From Ruania alkalisoli (GTDB taxonomy: Bacteria; Actinomycetota; Actinomycetes; Actinomycetales; Beutenbergiaceae), in NCBI RefSeq assembly GCF_014960965.1, contig NZ_CP063169.1, positions 3,629,581 through 3,693,580 on the forward strand: 64,000 nt of DNA, given 5' to 3'. The notes under the pieces are model-generated. The model saw nothing but the letters and a program-made list of their open reading frames with translations, was not told the origin of the DNA and did no database searches. Positions within the stretch are counted from its first letter, which is position 1; every line of letters starts with the position of its first letter. Both the position numbers and the translations under genes were made by a program. Positions 1 through 8,723 of this stretch are shown piece after piece.

Positions 1-220
1 CCTCGCCGAAGCCGGAGGCGTCGGTGAAGGAGAGCCGTAGCGCCGAGAGCGCCGGCAGGAACACGAACGCGAGGATCACCGCTACCGCCGGGGCGAGGAA
101 CGCCGCGGCGCGCAACGCCCGGCCGCGTTCGTGGCGCGCGATCTGACGCGATCGGTCCGGCGGCATTCTGCTGCCGCCGAGGCGCCTGGGGGCCCGGTAG
201 GCCGGTTGCACACTGGTCAT
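1..220 (-). CDS. Sugar ABC transporter permease, N-terminal part (truncated by window edge)
   Basis: Reading leftwards from an ATG at 220, the first 73 residues are an Arg-rich cytosolic tail followed by a hydrophobic segment (about residues 37-58) and the LRLSFTD type of sequence seen at the start of MalF/UgpA-like inner-membrane permeases. It lies 64 nt after the stop of the sugar-binding lipoprotein gene on the same strand, so it should be the first membrane subunit of that importer. The remaining transmembrane segments and the EAA loop lie outside the window, so the substrate cannot be read from this part. Confidence 0.8.
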   Translation of the reverse strand, partial: MTSVQPAYRAPRRLGGSRMPPDRSRQIARHERGRALRAAAFLAPAVAVILAFVFLPALSALRLSFTDASGFGE

Positions 221-237
221 GAGGTCTCCAAGGGCTC

Positions 238-268
238 CGGTGGTGCCGGGGAATCCCCGGCACCACCG
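238..268 (-). terminator. Intercistronic stem-loop between binding protein and permease
   Basis: A perfect 14-bp inverted repeat (238-251 and 255-268) with a 3-nt loop sits in the gap between the binding-protein stop and the permease start. No T-run follows. A hairpin here is a common way to give more binding protein than permease, by partial termination or 3'-end protection. That role is inferred from position. Confidence 0.6.
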
Positions 269-284
269 TCGATGTGGGAGTCGA

Positions 285-1598
285 TCACTCGAACCGGGAG
301 AGGATGTCGGCGATCGAGCCGGCAGTCTCGGTGGTTACAGCAGCGAGATCGCCGCCCTGGGTGACCGTGGTGTTCAGCGTCGACAGCTCGGCGTTGACGT
401 CGGTCAGCCCGCCCGGGATCCCGTACATCCGGATGTAGGAGTTCTCGGTGTGGTCGATCATGGTGCCCACGAACGGGGTGTCGCCGATCTGATCGGCCGT
501 GATGTCGGTGCGGTTCGGCGGGTAGTAGGACTGCTGCGCCCACAACACCTGCGAGTCATGAGCGTTGTAGTAGCGCAGGAACGCCTCGGCGCCGGCCGCT
601 GTCTGTTCGTCGGCCTGGGATGTCAGCCACCAGTAGTTGGCCGCGGCCTGGGTGACCACGCCCTCCGGGCCGGCCGGCATCTCGAAGACGTCGATGTCCA
701 GGCCCACGCTCTCGGCACCGGTGATGATCCATGGTCCGATCACGGTCATCGCGGCCTTACCTGCCTTGAACAGGTCCACCGCCTCCGGCAGCGTCACATT
801 CGTCGGGCCCCAGCCGCCCTCGTAGGCGTCCTGCCACCACTGCAGGGTCTCGACGTTCTGCGGGGTGTCCAGCGTGACTTCGCCGTCGGTGTACACGGAG
901 CCGCCGCCGGCCTGGATGAAGCTCGGAAGGAATGTGCCGTCGGCATCGGGCAACGCGAGGCCGTAGATCTCCGGCTCACCGTCACCGTTGTCGTCCACGG
1001 TGAGCTCTTCGGCGAGGGCGACCCATTCCTCCCAGGTGGCAGGGACGTCGCTCTCGGTGATGCCCGCCTCGGCGAACATCTCGGTGTTGTACCAGACCGA
1101 GAACGGGCCGTAGGCCATCGGGACGGCGTAGTGGGTGCCGTCGAATGTGGCGTAGTCGACCACGTGCGGGTAGTAACTGTCCGTCTCGTTCTCGGGGTTC
1201 TCGTAGAAGGAGTCCATCGGAACGAAGACACCCTGGTTGACATAGCCCTCACCGGCATCGGCAGGCTGAACCACGAGATCCGGACCGTTGCCGGCGGAGA
1301 CGGCGGGCAGGAGCTTGTCGGTGATGACATTCCAGGGGTTGACCTCCACGGAGATCTCGTACTCATCCTGGGAGGCGTTGAACTCGTCAGCAAGCTGGTT
1401 GACCACGTCACCATCGGCCTCGGTGAAACCGTGCCAGACGCTGACGGTGGTGGTACCGCCGTCGCCGCCACCGGAGTCACCGGTGTCGGTACCTGAGGAG
1501 CAGGCAGCAAGGGTCAGAGCAGCCGCAGTGCCCGCGGCGAGCAGCACGCCGCGTCGGCGACGTGCCGGCCGGCGCAGTAGGGGTGTTGAAGGGGACAT
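285..1598 (-). CDS. Extracellular sugar-binding lipoprotein of an ABC importer
   Basis: 437 residues, extracellular solute-binding protein family 1. The N-terminus has an Arg-rich stretch, a hydrophobic core and a lipobox (LAAC, lipid-modified Cys at residue 33), followed by a low-complexity Gly/Ser/Asp linker, so it is tethered outside the membrane. The VWHGFTEADGDVVNQLADEF start of the mature part is typical of MalE/UgpB-like carbohydrate binders. The ATG at 1598 is chosen because AAGGAG lies 7 nt upstream; the frame is open much further upstream, but that stretch overlaps the sulfatase gene. The gene sits between a sulfatase and a permease, with a LacI-type operator just ahead of it, so the ligand may be a sulfated sugar or glycan fragment (inference). 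Confidence 0.88.
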   Translation of the reverse strand: MSPSTPLLRRPARRRRGVLLAAGTAAALTLAACSSGTDTGDSGGGDGGTTTVSVWHGFTEADGDVVNQLADEFNASQDEYEISVEVNPWNVITDKLLPAVSAGNGPDLVVQPADAGEGYVNQGVFVPMDSFYENPENETDSYYPHVVDYATFDGTHYAVPMAYGPFSVWYNTEMFAEAGITESDVPATWEEWVALAEELTVDDNGDGEPEIYGLALPDADGTFLPSFIQAGGGSVYTDGEVTLDTPQNVETLQWWQDAYEGGWGPTNVTLPEAVDLFKAGKAAMTVIGPWIITGAESVGLDIDVFEMPAGPEGVVTQAAANYWWLTSQADEQTAAGAEAFLRYYNAHDSQVLWAQQSYYPPNRTDITADQIGDTPFVGTMIDHTENSYIRMYGIPGGLTDVNAELSTLNTTVTQGGDLAAVTTETAGSIADILSRFE

Positions 1599-1615
1599 CT
1601 TTGTTCTCCTTATCG

Positions 1616-1635
1616 GTAGTACATCGGTGTATGAG
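1616..1635. promoter_or_regulatory. LacI-type operator ahead of the sugar-binding protein gene
   Basis: GTAGTACATCGGTGTATGAG has a central CG and matches the operator at 3305-3324 at 15 of its first 16 bases; the right half-site is degenerate. It lies 17 nt upstream of the start codon. Two copies in front of two genes of the same locus, next to a lacI-family gene, suggest co-repression. Confidence 0.6.
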
Positions 1636-1668
1636 GGTGGCCGATGCGGGGGAAGGGGGCCATGAAGA

Positions 1669-3279
1669 TCAGGGGTTGATATACGGGATGCCGACAGCGT
1701 CAACCGCACCGTCGCCGGTGACTTGCTCGCGGGGAATGACGCCCACGCGCCTGGACCATTGCTCGTACGCGGCAGCGAGAGCTGCGACAAGTTCCGGACG
1801 ATCGGCCGCACGATCGCGAGTCTCGGTGCGATCGGCGAGCAGATCGTAGAGCTCCCACGGGCCGGGGTACTTACGCGCAAGCTTCCAACGGCCCAAGCGA
1901 ACGGCGGCGTTGCCCTCGTGTTCCCAGTACAGAGGCCGCACCGAACCGCCCGAGCGGTCGCCGCCCTGCAACACCGGAAGCAGGCTCGCTCCCTCCATCG
2001 ACGGCACGGCCGCGCCGTTGCGCTCGGCAGGATAGGCGGCGCCGGCGGCCTCGAGGATGGTCGGGAGCAGGTCCACGAGCTGGCCCGGGGTGCGGCACAG
2101 GTCACCCGGTTGACCAAGGCCGGCGGGCCAGTGCGCGATCAGTGGTGTGGCGATGCCGCCCTCGTGCACCCAATGCTTGTACTCGCGGAACGGGGTGTTG
2201 GAGACGTTGGCCCACTCGGGGCCATAACTGGCGTAGGTGTCCTCAGGGCCAGGGAAAATGTGCGGCTTGTTGCCGTAGCGCATCGGCTCTACAGCGCGGG
2301 TGGCGTGCGGGATCATCTGCAGGTCCCAGAATCCGTCATGACCACCGGGAGGGAGGTCCTCAGCGCAGCCGCCGTTATCGGAGAGGAAGAGGATGAGCGT
2401 GTTGTCCAGCCGGCCTGCCGCGTCGAGCGCATCCACGACGGCGCCGATCGCCCGGTCCATGGCGCTCACCTGGGCGGCGTAGACCTCCATCCGCCGGACC
2501 TGCCACTCCTTGTCCGCCACGTCATCCCAGGCCGGGACGTCGGGGTCGCGCTCGCTGAGCGACCACGACTCGTCCAGGATGCCCTCGGAGATCATTCGCT
2601 GGCGGCGCTGCTCGCGCAAGTCGTCCCAGCCGGCGTCGAAGCGGCCACGGTAGCGTGCGATCTCCTCCTCACGCGCATGGAGCGGCCAGTGGGGCGCAGT
2701 GAACGGCAGGTACAGGAACATCGGGTCCTCGGCCCGGTCACGGACGTGTTCGGCGACGAACTGAGCCCCTGCCGCACCGATCGCGTCGGTGTAGTAGAAG
2801 TCCTCAGCCTGCGCCTCGTCCACGGGAGATCCGTCCCGGTGCAGGCTCACTGGGTCGAAGAACGAGCCGGCGCCCTCGATGGTGCCGAAGGTGCGCTCGA
2901 ACCCGCGAGAGTTCGGCCAGGACGGCTTCGGGTCGACCATGTCGTCCGAGAGATGCCACTTGCCGGAGAGGTAGGTGCCGTATCCCGCGTCGCGGAGAAG
3001 TTCGGCGATCGTGTGGCACTCCTCGGCCAGGTCGCCGCGGTAGCCGCGGGGGCGCTCGTCACCGGTGAGGATTCCGATGCCGACCTGGTGCGGATGCAGT
3101 CCGGTGAGCAGGCTGGCGCGGGTGGGTGAGCAACGCGGGGAGTTGTAGAACTGAGTGAAGCGCGTGCCGCGGCGCGCGAGCCCGTCGAGCACGGGCGTCT
3201 CGATCTCGCCGCCGTAGCAGCCGATATCGGAGAAGCCCATGTCATCGGCGAGGATCACGAGCACATCTGGCCGCGTCAT
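1669..3279 (-). CDS. Sulfatase (arylsulfatase family, formylglycine-dependent)
   Basis: 536 residues from the ATG at 3279; an in-frame ATG at 3297 would add six residues, but the GAAGGGTGA element fits the second ATG better. The alkaline-phosphatase-fold metal site shows as ADD (Asp12, Asp13). The sulfatase signature SPRCSPTRAS carries the Cys (residue 50) that is converted to formylglycine, so the cell needs a formylglycine-generating enzyme encoded elsewhere. There is no signal peptide, so the enzyme should act in the cytosol on an imported substrate. It is first in a minus-strand set with a binding protein and a permease, behind a strong promoter with a LacI-type operator. Which sulfate ester is cleaved cannot be told. 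Confidence 0.9.
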   Translation of the reverse strand: MTRPDVLVILADDMGFSDIGCYGGEIETPVLDGLARRGTRFTQFYNSPRCSPTRASLLTGLHPHQVGIGILTGDERPRGYRGDLAEECHTIAELLRDAGYGTYLSGKWHLSDDMVDPKPSWPNSRGFERTFGTIEGAGSFFDPVSLHRDGSPVDEAQAEDFYYTDAIGAAGAQFVAEHVRDRAEDPMFLYLPFTAPHWPLHAREEEIARYRGRFDAGWDDLREQRRQRMISEGILDESWSLSERDPDVPAWDDVADKEWQVRRMEVYAAQVSAMDRAIGAVVDALDAAGRLDNTLILFLSDNGGCAEDLPPGGHDGFWDLQMIPHATRAVEPMRYGNKPHIFPGPEDTYASYGPEWANVSNTPFREYKHWVHEGGIATPLIAHWPAGLGQPGDLCRTPGQLVDLLPTILEAAGAAYPAERNGAAVPSMEGASLLPVLQGGDRSGGSVRPLYWEHEGNAAVRLGRWKLARKYPGPWELYDLLADRTETRDRAADRPELVAALAAAYEQWSRRVGVIPREQVTGDGAVDAVGIPYINP

Positions 3280-3304
3280 TGCGCGTTCACCCTTCATCAG
3301 GTCC

Positions 3305-3356
3305 GTAGTACAACGGTGTACTACAGAAGATTACGGACGTTTTCCAAGACAGTCAA
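3305..3356 (-). promoter_or_regulatory. Sulfatase promoter with palindromic LacI operator
   Basis: Reading leftwards: a -35 box TTGACT (3356-3351), a 17-bp spacer, a -10 box TAATCT (3333-3328), then the 20-bp palindrome GTAGTACAACGGTGTACTAC (3305-3324) over the expected start of transcription. The palindrome matches at all pairs except one either side of the central CG. This is a classic arrangement for repression by a LacI-family protein; the lacI gene at 3379-4440 is the natural candidate. Confidence 0.75.
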
Positions 3357-3378
3357 CCCTGGTCAGATCACCGATCGG

Positions 3379-4440
3379 TCACGATCGGGATTCCTGCCGT
3401 GTGGAGTCACGCAGCACCAGGCTGGCGGGCACCTCGATCGCCCATCGCTCCGGCGCCGCACCCTCAGCATCGTGCTCGGACCGGTTCTCCGCCTCGTAGA
3501 GGCTGCGCAACCGCCGCACGATCATGTCGACCGCCAGCTCGGCGAGCTGGGCCCGATCGACGGCCACCGTGCTCAACGCCGGCACGCTGTACTGGGCATC
3601 GTCGATGTTGTCGAAACCCATCACCTGCACGTCCTCCGGAACGCGCCTGCCACTGCGGAGCACCTCGGTGAGAGCACCAAGGGCGAGTGTGTCGTTGAAG
3701 CCGAACACGGCGTCGAACGACACCCCTCGTGTCGTCAGGTCGCGGATGGCCGCGACACCGACCGCCTTGCTCCAGCCATCGGTGGTGAGGATGAGCTGGT
3801 CGTCGACCTCGATGCCGTGCCGCTCAAGCGATTCCAGGTAACCGCGGGTGCGCTCCCCCTCCGCTCCCACCTCGGCTCCGAGGTCAGCGCCGAGCGCCAC
3901 GATGCGGCGGGCGCCCCTGGAGATGAGATGCTCCATCACGAGTTCCGCCCCTCGCGCGTTCGCCATGTACACCTGATCGACGTCGTCGGTGATGCGGTGG
4001 TCACCCAGCACCACCACCGGAAACCCGGGCGGTGCCGACTCCGAAACCACGTCTCCGTGTCCGACCGGAGCCACGATCGCACCATCCACCAGGTGGGTGT
4101 GGGAACCCACCAGAGTCTCCACCGCCACATGCTCGGAAGGTTCGACCTGCTCGATGATGACCTTCAGCCCAGCCTTCGCTGCCTCGCGGATCACATCGTC
4201 GGCGAGCTCGGCGAAGTACTGGTGCCGCAGTTCAGGAAGCGCCAAGCCAATCAGTCCGGTCCGGTTCGTCCGCAACTTGCGCGCCGTCACGTTCAGCCGG
4301 TACCCCAGCTCGGCCATGGCAGCCTCGACCTGCGCCCGGGTCTCGGGCCGTATGTAGGGGTAAGTGTTGTTGACGACGTTCGAGACGGTCTTGACCGAGA
4401 CCCCGGCCAGCTTCGCGACGTCACGCATGGTGGCGGGCAT
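3379..4440 (-). CDS. LacI-family transcriptional regulator, likely of the sulfatase/ABC locus
   Basis: 353 residues from the ATG at 4440 (GGGAG 5-6 nt upstream). Residues 5-24 form the LacI helix-turn-helix and hinge (RDVAKLAGVSVKTVSNV), followed by a periplasmic-binding-protein-like sensor domain. The frame is open upstream to 4518 but without a ribosome site. It is transcribed in the same direction as the sulfatase, binding-protein and permease genes, 100 nt upstream of the sulfatase start. The two similar palindromes at 1616 and 3305 are its probable targets. The inducer is unknown. Confidence 0.9.
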   Translation of the reverse strand: MPATMRDVAKLAGVSVKTVSNVVNNTYPYIRPETRAQVEAAMAELGYRLNVTARKLRTNRTGLIGLALPELRHQYFAELADDVIREAAKAGLKVIIEQVEPSEHVAVETLVGSHTHLVDGAIVAPVGHGDVVSESAPPGFPVVVLGDHRITDDVDQVYMANARGAELVMEHLISRGARRIVALGADLGAEVGAEGERTRGYLESLERHGIEVDDQLILTTDGWSKAVGVAAIRDLTTRGVSFDAVFGFNDTLALGALTEVLRSGRRVPEDVQVMGFDNIDDAQYSVPALSTVAVDRAQLAELAVDMIVRRLRSLYEAENRSEHDAEGAAPERWAIEVPASLVLRDSTRQESRS

Positions 4441-4515
4441 GGTGCTCCCTTCGCGCCTGAGTCGATCGTAGATCCTCTCAGGCCGTGCGCCCGCCACGCC
4501 CACCGCCACTACGAC

Positions 4516-4577
4516 CACCGGGGGTGAAGTTGACGTCGGTTATGGCCAGATAATCGACGTCAACTTCACCCCCGGTG
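4516..4577 (-). terminator. Long perfect hairpin after araA
   Basis: A 23-bp perfect inverted repeat (4516-4538 and 4555-4577) with a 16-nt loop that itself contains a TTAT/ATAA pairing. It lies between the araA stop and the lacI start and has no T-tract. It probably ends ara operon transcripts. Its stem sequence resembles that of the hairpin at 21126 (GGGTGA-GTTG and TCGTCG-like halves). Confidence 0.7.
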
Positions 4578-4592
4578 AACGGGCCGCCGGTC

Positions 4593-6101
4593 TCAGGCCC
4601 CCGCGGTCATGCGGTAGTACATCTGGTTCCACCGCAGCTCGCGCTGGAAGGCGCGCACCGTCGTCGAGGAATCGATCAGCGCCAGCTCGGTGCGGGAGAT
4701 CTCGGCGAAGTCCTCGAACACCTCGGTGCCCACCTGCGTGGTCAGCACAGTGTGGTGAGCTCCCCCGGCAGTCAGCCAGGCCCGCGCGGAGGTGGTGAAG
4801 TCCGGGCGCGGCACCCAGACCGCACGCGCCACCGGCAGGTTCGGCAGCTCGGCGTCCGGCCCGACGATGTCCACCTCGTTGGCCACCAGCCGGAACCGCT
4901 CCCGCATGTCGGACAGCGCCACAACGAGACCCTCGCCGGTGTCGGTGTCGAACACCAGCCGCACCGGGTCCTCCCGGTCGCCGATGCCGAGCGGGTGGAT
5001 CTCCAGGCGCGGCTTGCTCGTGGTCAGGCTCGGGCAGATCTCCAGCATGTGCGAGCCGAGGATCTTCTCTTTGCCCGGGGTGAGCTCGTAGGTGTAGTCC
5101 TCCATCAGCGAGGCGCCGCCGGGCAGGCCGTAGCCCATCACCTTCGCCAGGCGAACCAGGATGGCAGTCTTCCAGTCACCCTCGGCGCCGAAGCCGTAGC
5201 CGTCGGCCATCAGCCGCTGCACGGCCAGGCCCGGCAGCTGCCGGAGCCCGCCGAGATCCTCGAAGTTCGTGGTGAAGGCCGTGAAGCCCCCGGACTCCAG
5301 GAAGGACCGCATCCCCGCCTCCTGGCGGGCGCCATAGCGCAGCGATTCGTGCCGATCTCCCCCAGGCTGCAGCTCGGGAACCACCTCATAGGCGTCCAGA
5401 TACTCCTGGACCAGCCCATCGATGGCGGCCTCGTCCACCGCATCCACGGCCGCCACCAGATCGTTCACGCCCCAGGTGTTCACCGAGACGCCGAAGCGCA
5501 GCTCGGCCTCGGTCTTGTCACCCTCGGTCACGGCCACATTGCGCATGTTGTCGCCGAAGCGGGCGAGCTTCATCCCGCTCAGGCTGGCCCACCCGACGGC
5601 GGCCCTCGCCCAGGTGCCGACCTGCGCCTGCACATGGGGCGTGCTGGCATGCCCGACGACGATCTTGCGCGCCACCCCCAGGCGGGTGGCGATGTACCCG
5701 AACTCCCGGTCGCCGTGGGCGGCCTGGTTCAGGTTCATGAAGTCCATGTCGATGTCGGCCCACGGCAGCTCCATGCCGGCCTGCGTGTGCAGGTGCAGCA
5801 TCGGGGTGCGCAGCGCGTCCAGGCCGGTGATCCACATCTTCGCCGGAGAGAAGGTGTGCATCCAGGTGATCACGCCGACGCAGGCGTCGTCGGCGTTGGC
5901 CTCCAGCGCCGCGCGGCGGATAGAGGCGGTGTCCTTGAGCACGGGCTTCCAGACGATGCGCACCGGCACCTCGGCGGATTCCTCCAGGTGGCGGGCCACC
6001 TCCTGGGACTGCTCGGCCACCTGCTGCAAGGTCTCCTCGCCGTAGAGGTCCTGGCTGCCGGTGAGGAACCAGATCTCGCGGCCTGCGAAGGGGTTGTCCA
6101 T
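4593..6101 (-). CDS. araA: L-arabinose isomerase
   Basis: Converts L-arabinose to L-ribulose in the cytosol. 502 residues, the usual length, starting [18 protein letters not shown] as in other AraA proteins. The metal and active-site residues are visible: the Glu of EGDWKTA, the Glu of MEDYTYE, and the His residues of [10 protein letters not shown] and GAHHTVL. The ATG at 6101 is preceded by AAGGAC, and the araD stop is only 4 nt upstream, so it is the last gene of an araB-araD-araA operon. Confidence 0.97.
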   Translation of the reverse strand: MDNPFAGREIWFLTGSQDLYGEETLQQVAEQSQEVARHLEESAEVPVRIVWKPVLKDTASIRRAALEANADDACVGVITWMHTFSPAKMWITGLDALRTPMLHLHTQAGMELPWADIDMDFMNLNQAAHGDREFGYIATRLGVARKIVVGHASTPHVQAQVGTWARAAVGWASLSGMKLARFGDNMRNVAVTEGDKTEAELRFGVSVNTWGVNDLVAAVDAVDEAAIDGLVQEYLDAYEVVPELQPGGDRHESLRYGARQEAGMRSFLESGGFTAFTTNFEDLGGLRQLPGLAVQRLMADGYGFGAEGDWKTAILVRLAKVMGYGLPGGASLMEDYTYELTPGKEKILGSHMLEICPSLTTSKPRLEIHPLGIGDREDPVRLVFDTDTGEGLVVALSDMRERFRLVANEVDIVGPDAELPNLPVARAVWVPRPDFTTSARAWLTAGGAHHTVLTTQVGTEVFEDFAEISRTELALIDSSTTVRAFQRELRWNQMYYRMTAGA

Positions 6102-6105
6102 GGTT

Positions 6106-6858
6106 TCAGTCCTTACCGTCCTCGGCGTGCTGGCCGTAGACATTCTGATAGCGGTCGAAGAGGGAGTCGATGTGCTCGGGGGCGATCGGGACGACACCGC
6201 CGAGCTGCTGGGCGATGTGTACCGTGCGGGCCACGTCCTCGCACATCACGGCCGCCTTGACGGCGTCCTTGGCGTCGGAGCCGATGGTGAACGGCCCGTG
6301 GTTGGCCATCAGCACCGCCCGGGAGCGACTTCCCCGCAGGGTCTCCACGATGCCCTGGCCGATGGAGTCGTCGCCGATCAGCGCGAACGGGCCGATCGGG
6401 ATCTCACCGCCGAACTCGTCGCCCATCATGGTGATCACGCACGGGATGGGTTCGTTCCGGGCGGCCCACGCGGTGGCGTAGGTGGAGTGGGTGTGCACCA
6501 CGCCGCCCACCTCGGCCATGTGCCGGTACACGTAGGCGTGCGCGGCGGTGTCGGAGCTCGGAGTCAACCGGTCCGGGGTGCCGTCGTCGATCTTGGTGCC
6601 GTCGAGGGTGCACACCACCATCGACTCCGGGGCCAGCTCGTCATAGGAGACACCGGAGGGCTTGATCACGAACAGCTCGGGGGCGTCGGTGCCGGACTCG
6701 ATCCGCACCCGCTCGGAGACATTGCCGGCGGTCCAGATCACCAGTTCGTAGCGGACGAGCTCGGCGTGCAGCCGGGCTACGCGTTCGCGGGTGGCGGCCA
6801 CCTCGGCTTGAACGGCCGCGGGCATCTGGGCAAGGACGGGTCTGCTGGTGCCGCTCAT
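6106..6858 (-). CDS. araD: L-ribulose-5-phosphate 4-epimerase
   Basis: 250 residues, class II aldolase/adducin fold. Converts L-ribulose-5-phosphate to D-xylulose-5-phosphate, which enters the pentose phosphate pathway. Zinc ligands show in [13 protein letters not shown] (two His) and [10 protein letters not shown] (His). Its ATG overlaps the araB stop by 4 nt (ATGA), so translation is coupled to araB. Confidence 0.96.
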   Translation of the reverse strand: MSGTSRPVLAQMPAAVQAEVAATRERVARLHAELVRYELVIWTAGNVSERVRIESGTDAPELFVIKPSGVSYDELAPESMVVCTLDGTKIDDGTPDRLTPSSDTAAHAYVYRHMAEVGGVVHTHSTYATAWAARNEPIPCVITMMGDEFGGEIPIGPFALIGDDSIGQGIVETLRGSRSRAVLMANHGPFTIGSDAKDAVKAAVMCEDVARTVHIAQQLGGVVPIAPEHIDSLFDRYQNVYGQHAEDGKD

Positions 6859-8582
6859 GAGAGATCCTCGGGGACGGTCAGGGCGGGAGCGGCCTCGGCC
6901 TCGACGGCGTTGCTCGCCTCCCAGGCTTCGCGGCGGATGGTCTTGAGCCGCTTCATCACGTCGTTCTCCCCGCGGCCGAAGTAGTCGTGCAGCCGGGTGT
7001 ACTCGGCGAACAGCCGGTCGTAGGCCGCCGTCGCTGCAGCGTTCGGCTGGTACGCGCCCACCACACGGTGCCCCATGGCTGCTGCGGCGGCGCGCACGTC
7101 CGGGTACACCCCGGCGGCCACAGCGGCATGGATCGCCGACCCGACAGCCGGGCCCTGGGTCGAGGTGATCGTGCTCAAAGGCAACCCGGTCACATCGGCG
7201 TACATCTGCATCAGGAACGCGTTCTTCAGCAGGCCACCCGCCACCACCAGCTCGGTGATCGGTACCCCGGAGGAGGTGAACGCCTCGATGATGGTGCGAG
7301 TGCCGAAGGCCGTGGATTCCAGCAGCGCCCGGTAGATGTCCTCGGGTCGCGTGGCCAAGGTCTGCCCGAGGATCACCCCGGAGAGCTCGGTGTCCACGAG
7401 CACCGATCTGTTGCCGTTGTGCCAGTCCAGTGCGACCAATCCGTGGCCGCCGATCGGCTGCCTCTCGGCGAGCTCGGTGAGATAGGCATGCGTGGAGATG
7501 CCCCGGCGCTCGGCCTCGGCGGTGTATTCGGCGGGCACCCCGGTGGAGACGAACCACCCGAAAATGTCCCCGACGCCACTCTGCCCGGCCTCGTAACCGT
7601 AGGTACCGGCGATCACGCCACCATCGACCACACCGCACATGCCAGGAACCTCGTGCAGCTGGTCACTGGTGACCACGTGGCAGGTGGAGGTGCCCATGAT
7701 CAGGGTCATCTGCCCGTTCCCGACGGCGTTCGCGGCCGGCAGGGTGACGTGCGCGTCCACGTTTCCCGCGGCCACGGCAATGCCTTCCGGCAGGCCGGTC
7801 CAGGCGGCCGCCTCGGCCGTGAGATGTCCGACGGCGTCCCCCAGCTGAGCGATCGGAGCGTCCAGCTTGTCGCGGACGAACCCTCCGAAATCGGGGTTGA
7901 GGGCCGTGAGGAAGTCCTCATCCGGATGGGCGCCGTCCTGGTGGATGCCCTTGTAGCCAACGGTGCAGGCGTTGCGGGCGTAGGATCCGCCGAGCTGCCA
8001 GACGATCCAGTCGGCCGCCTCCACCCAGCGGTCCATCGCGTCGTAGATCTCGCGGTCCTCCTCAAAGAGCTGCAGCCCCTTGGCGAACTGCCACTCGGAG
8101 GAGATGAGTCCGCCGTAGCGCGGTAGCCACGCCTCGCCGCGCTCGCGGGCGATCTCGTTGATGCGGTCAGCGTGGGGCTGAGCGGCGTGGTGCTTCCACA
8201 GCTTGACGTAGGCGTGCGGACGGTCGGCGAACTGCTCCAGCTCACACAGCGGCGTCCCGTCGGTAGTCACCGGGATCATGGTGCAGGCGGTGAAGTCGGT
8301 GGCGATGCCGACCACCTGTGCCGGGTCGATACCGGCGGCCTCCACGGCGCGGGGCACGGCGGTGCGCAGTACCTCAACGTAGTCGCCCGGCACTTGCAGC
8401 GCCCACTCCGGGGGGAGCTCGGTGCGGGCGGGTGAGGCGGTGAGGTTCCGGTCCATCACAGCGTGGGCATAGGGATGCTCGGCGCTTCCGAGTTCGGCAC
8501 CGTCACGGGTCCGGACGACGACCGCCCGGCCGGAGAGGGTCCCGAAGTCCACACCGATGGTGTAGGTGTCCTGGTCAGTCAT
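6855..8582 (-). CDS. araB: L-ribulokinase
   Basis: 575 residues, FGGY carbohydrate kinase family; phosphorylates L-ribulose with ATP. The N-terminal phosphate loop GVDFGTLSGRAVVV and the C-terminal nucleotide-binding AGGLLKNAF segment are both present. The ATG at 8582 has AAGGAA 5 nt upstream; the open frame extends upstream through the operator region and is not expected to be translated. First gene of the ara operon. A LacI-type operator lies about 110 nt ahead of it and a LacI-family gene follows. Confidence 0.96.
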   Translation of the reverse strand: MTDQDTYTIGVDFGTLSGRAVVVRTRDGAELGSAEHPYAHAVMDRNLTASPARTELPPEWALQVPGDYVEVLRTAVPRAVEAAGIDPAQVVGIATDFTACTMIPVTTDGTPLCELEQFADRPHAYVKLWKHHAAQPHADRINEIARERGEAWLPRYGGLISSEWQFAKGLQLFEEDREIYDAMDRWVEAADWIVWQLGGSYARNACTVGYKGIHQDGAHPDEDFLTALNPDFGGFVRDKLDAPIAQLGDAVGHLTAEAAAWTGLPEGIAVAAGNVDAHVTLPAANAVGNGQMTLIMGTSTCHVVTSDQLHEVPGMCGVVDGGVIAGTYGYEAGQSGVGDIFGWFVSTGVPAEYTAEAERRGISTHAYLTELAERQPIGGHGLVALDWHNGNRSVLVDTELSGVILGQTLATRPEDIYRALLESTAFGTRTIIEAFTSSGVPITELVVAGGLLKNAFLMQMYADVTGLPLSTITSTQGPAVGSAIHAAVAAGVYPDVRAAAAAMGHRVVGAYQPNAAATAAYDRLFAEYTRLHDYFGRGENDVMKRLKTIRREAWEASNAVEAEAAPALTVPEDLS

Positions 8583-8692
8583 GGCATTCCTTGGGTCGGC
8601 GTCATTGCGCGGGTGCGTTCTGGGCAGCGTGCTGGTCCGGGCGATGCGGATGGGACTGGCGTGGACCTCGGGTCCAGGGTCCCACGTCGCAA

Positions 8693-8706
8693 TGTTAGCG
8701 TTCACA
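8693..8706. promoter_or_regulatory. Candidate LacI-family operator of the ara operon
   Basis: TGTTAGCGTTCACA is an imperfect 14-bp palindrome around a central CG, close to the TGTKARCGYTMACA-type sites bound by LacI-family arabinose regulators in actinobacteria. It lies between the regulator gene (stop at 8724) and araB. No second copy was noticed nearby. Confidence 0.5.
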
Positions 8707-8723
8707 ACACGACGGCGCCACCC

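Noticed and set aside
219-1496. Long open frame opposite the sugar-binding protein gene
   Set aside because: Composition is typical of an antisense shadow in high-GC DNA (rich in Gly, Val, Arg, His), with no recognisable domain. The same applies to the long frames opposite araA, clpC, ppk and the large phosphoesterase gene.
285-2117. A longer version of the sugar-binding protein with 173 extra N-terminal residues
   Set aside because: The extension runs through the sulfatase gene and the operator; a normal lipoprotein signal peptide with its own ribosome site begins at 1598.
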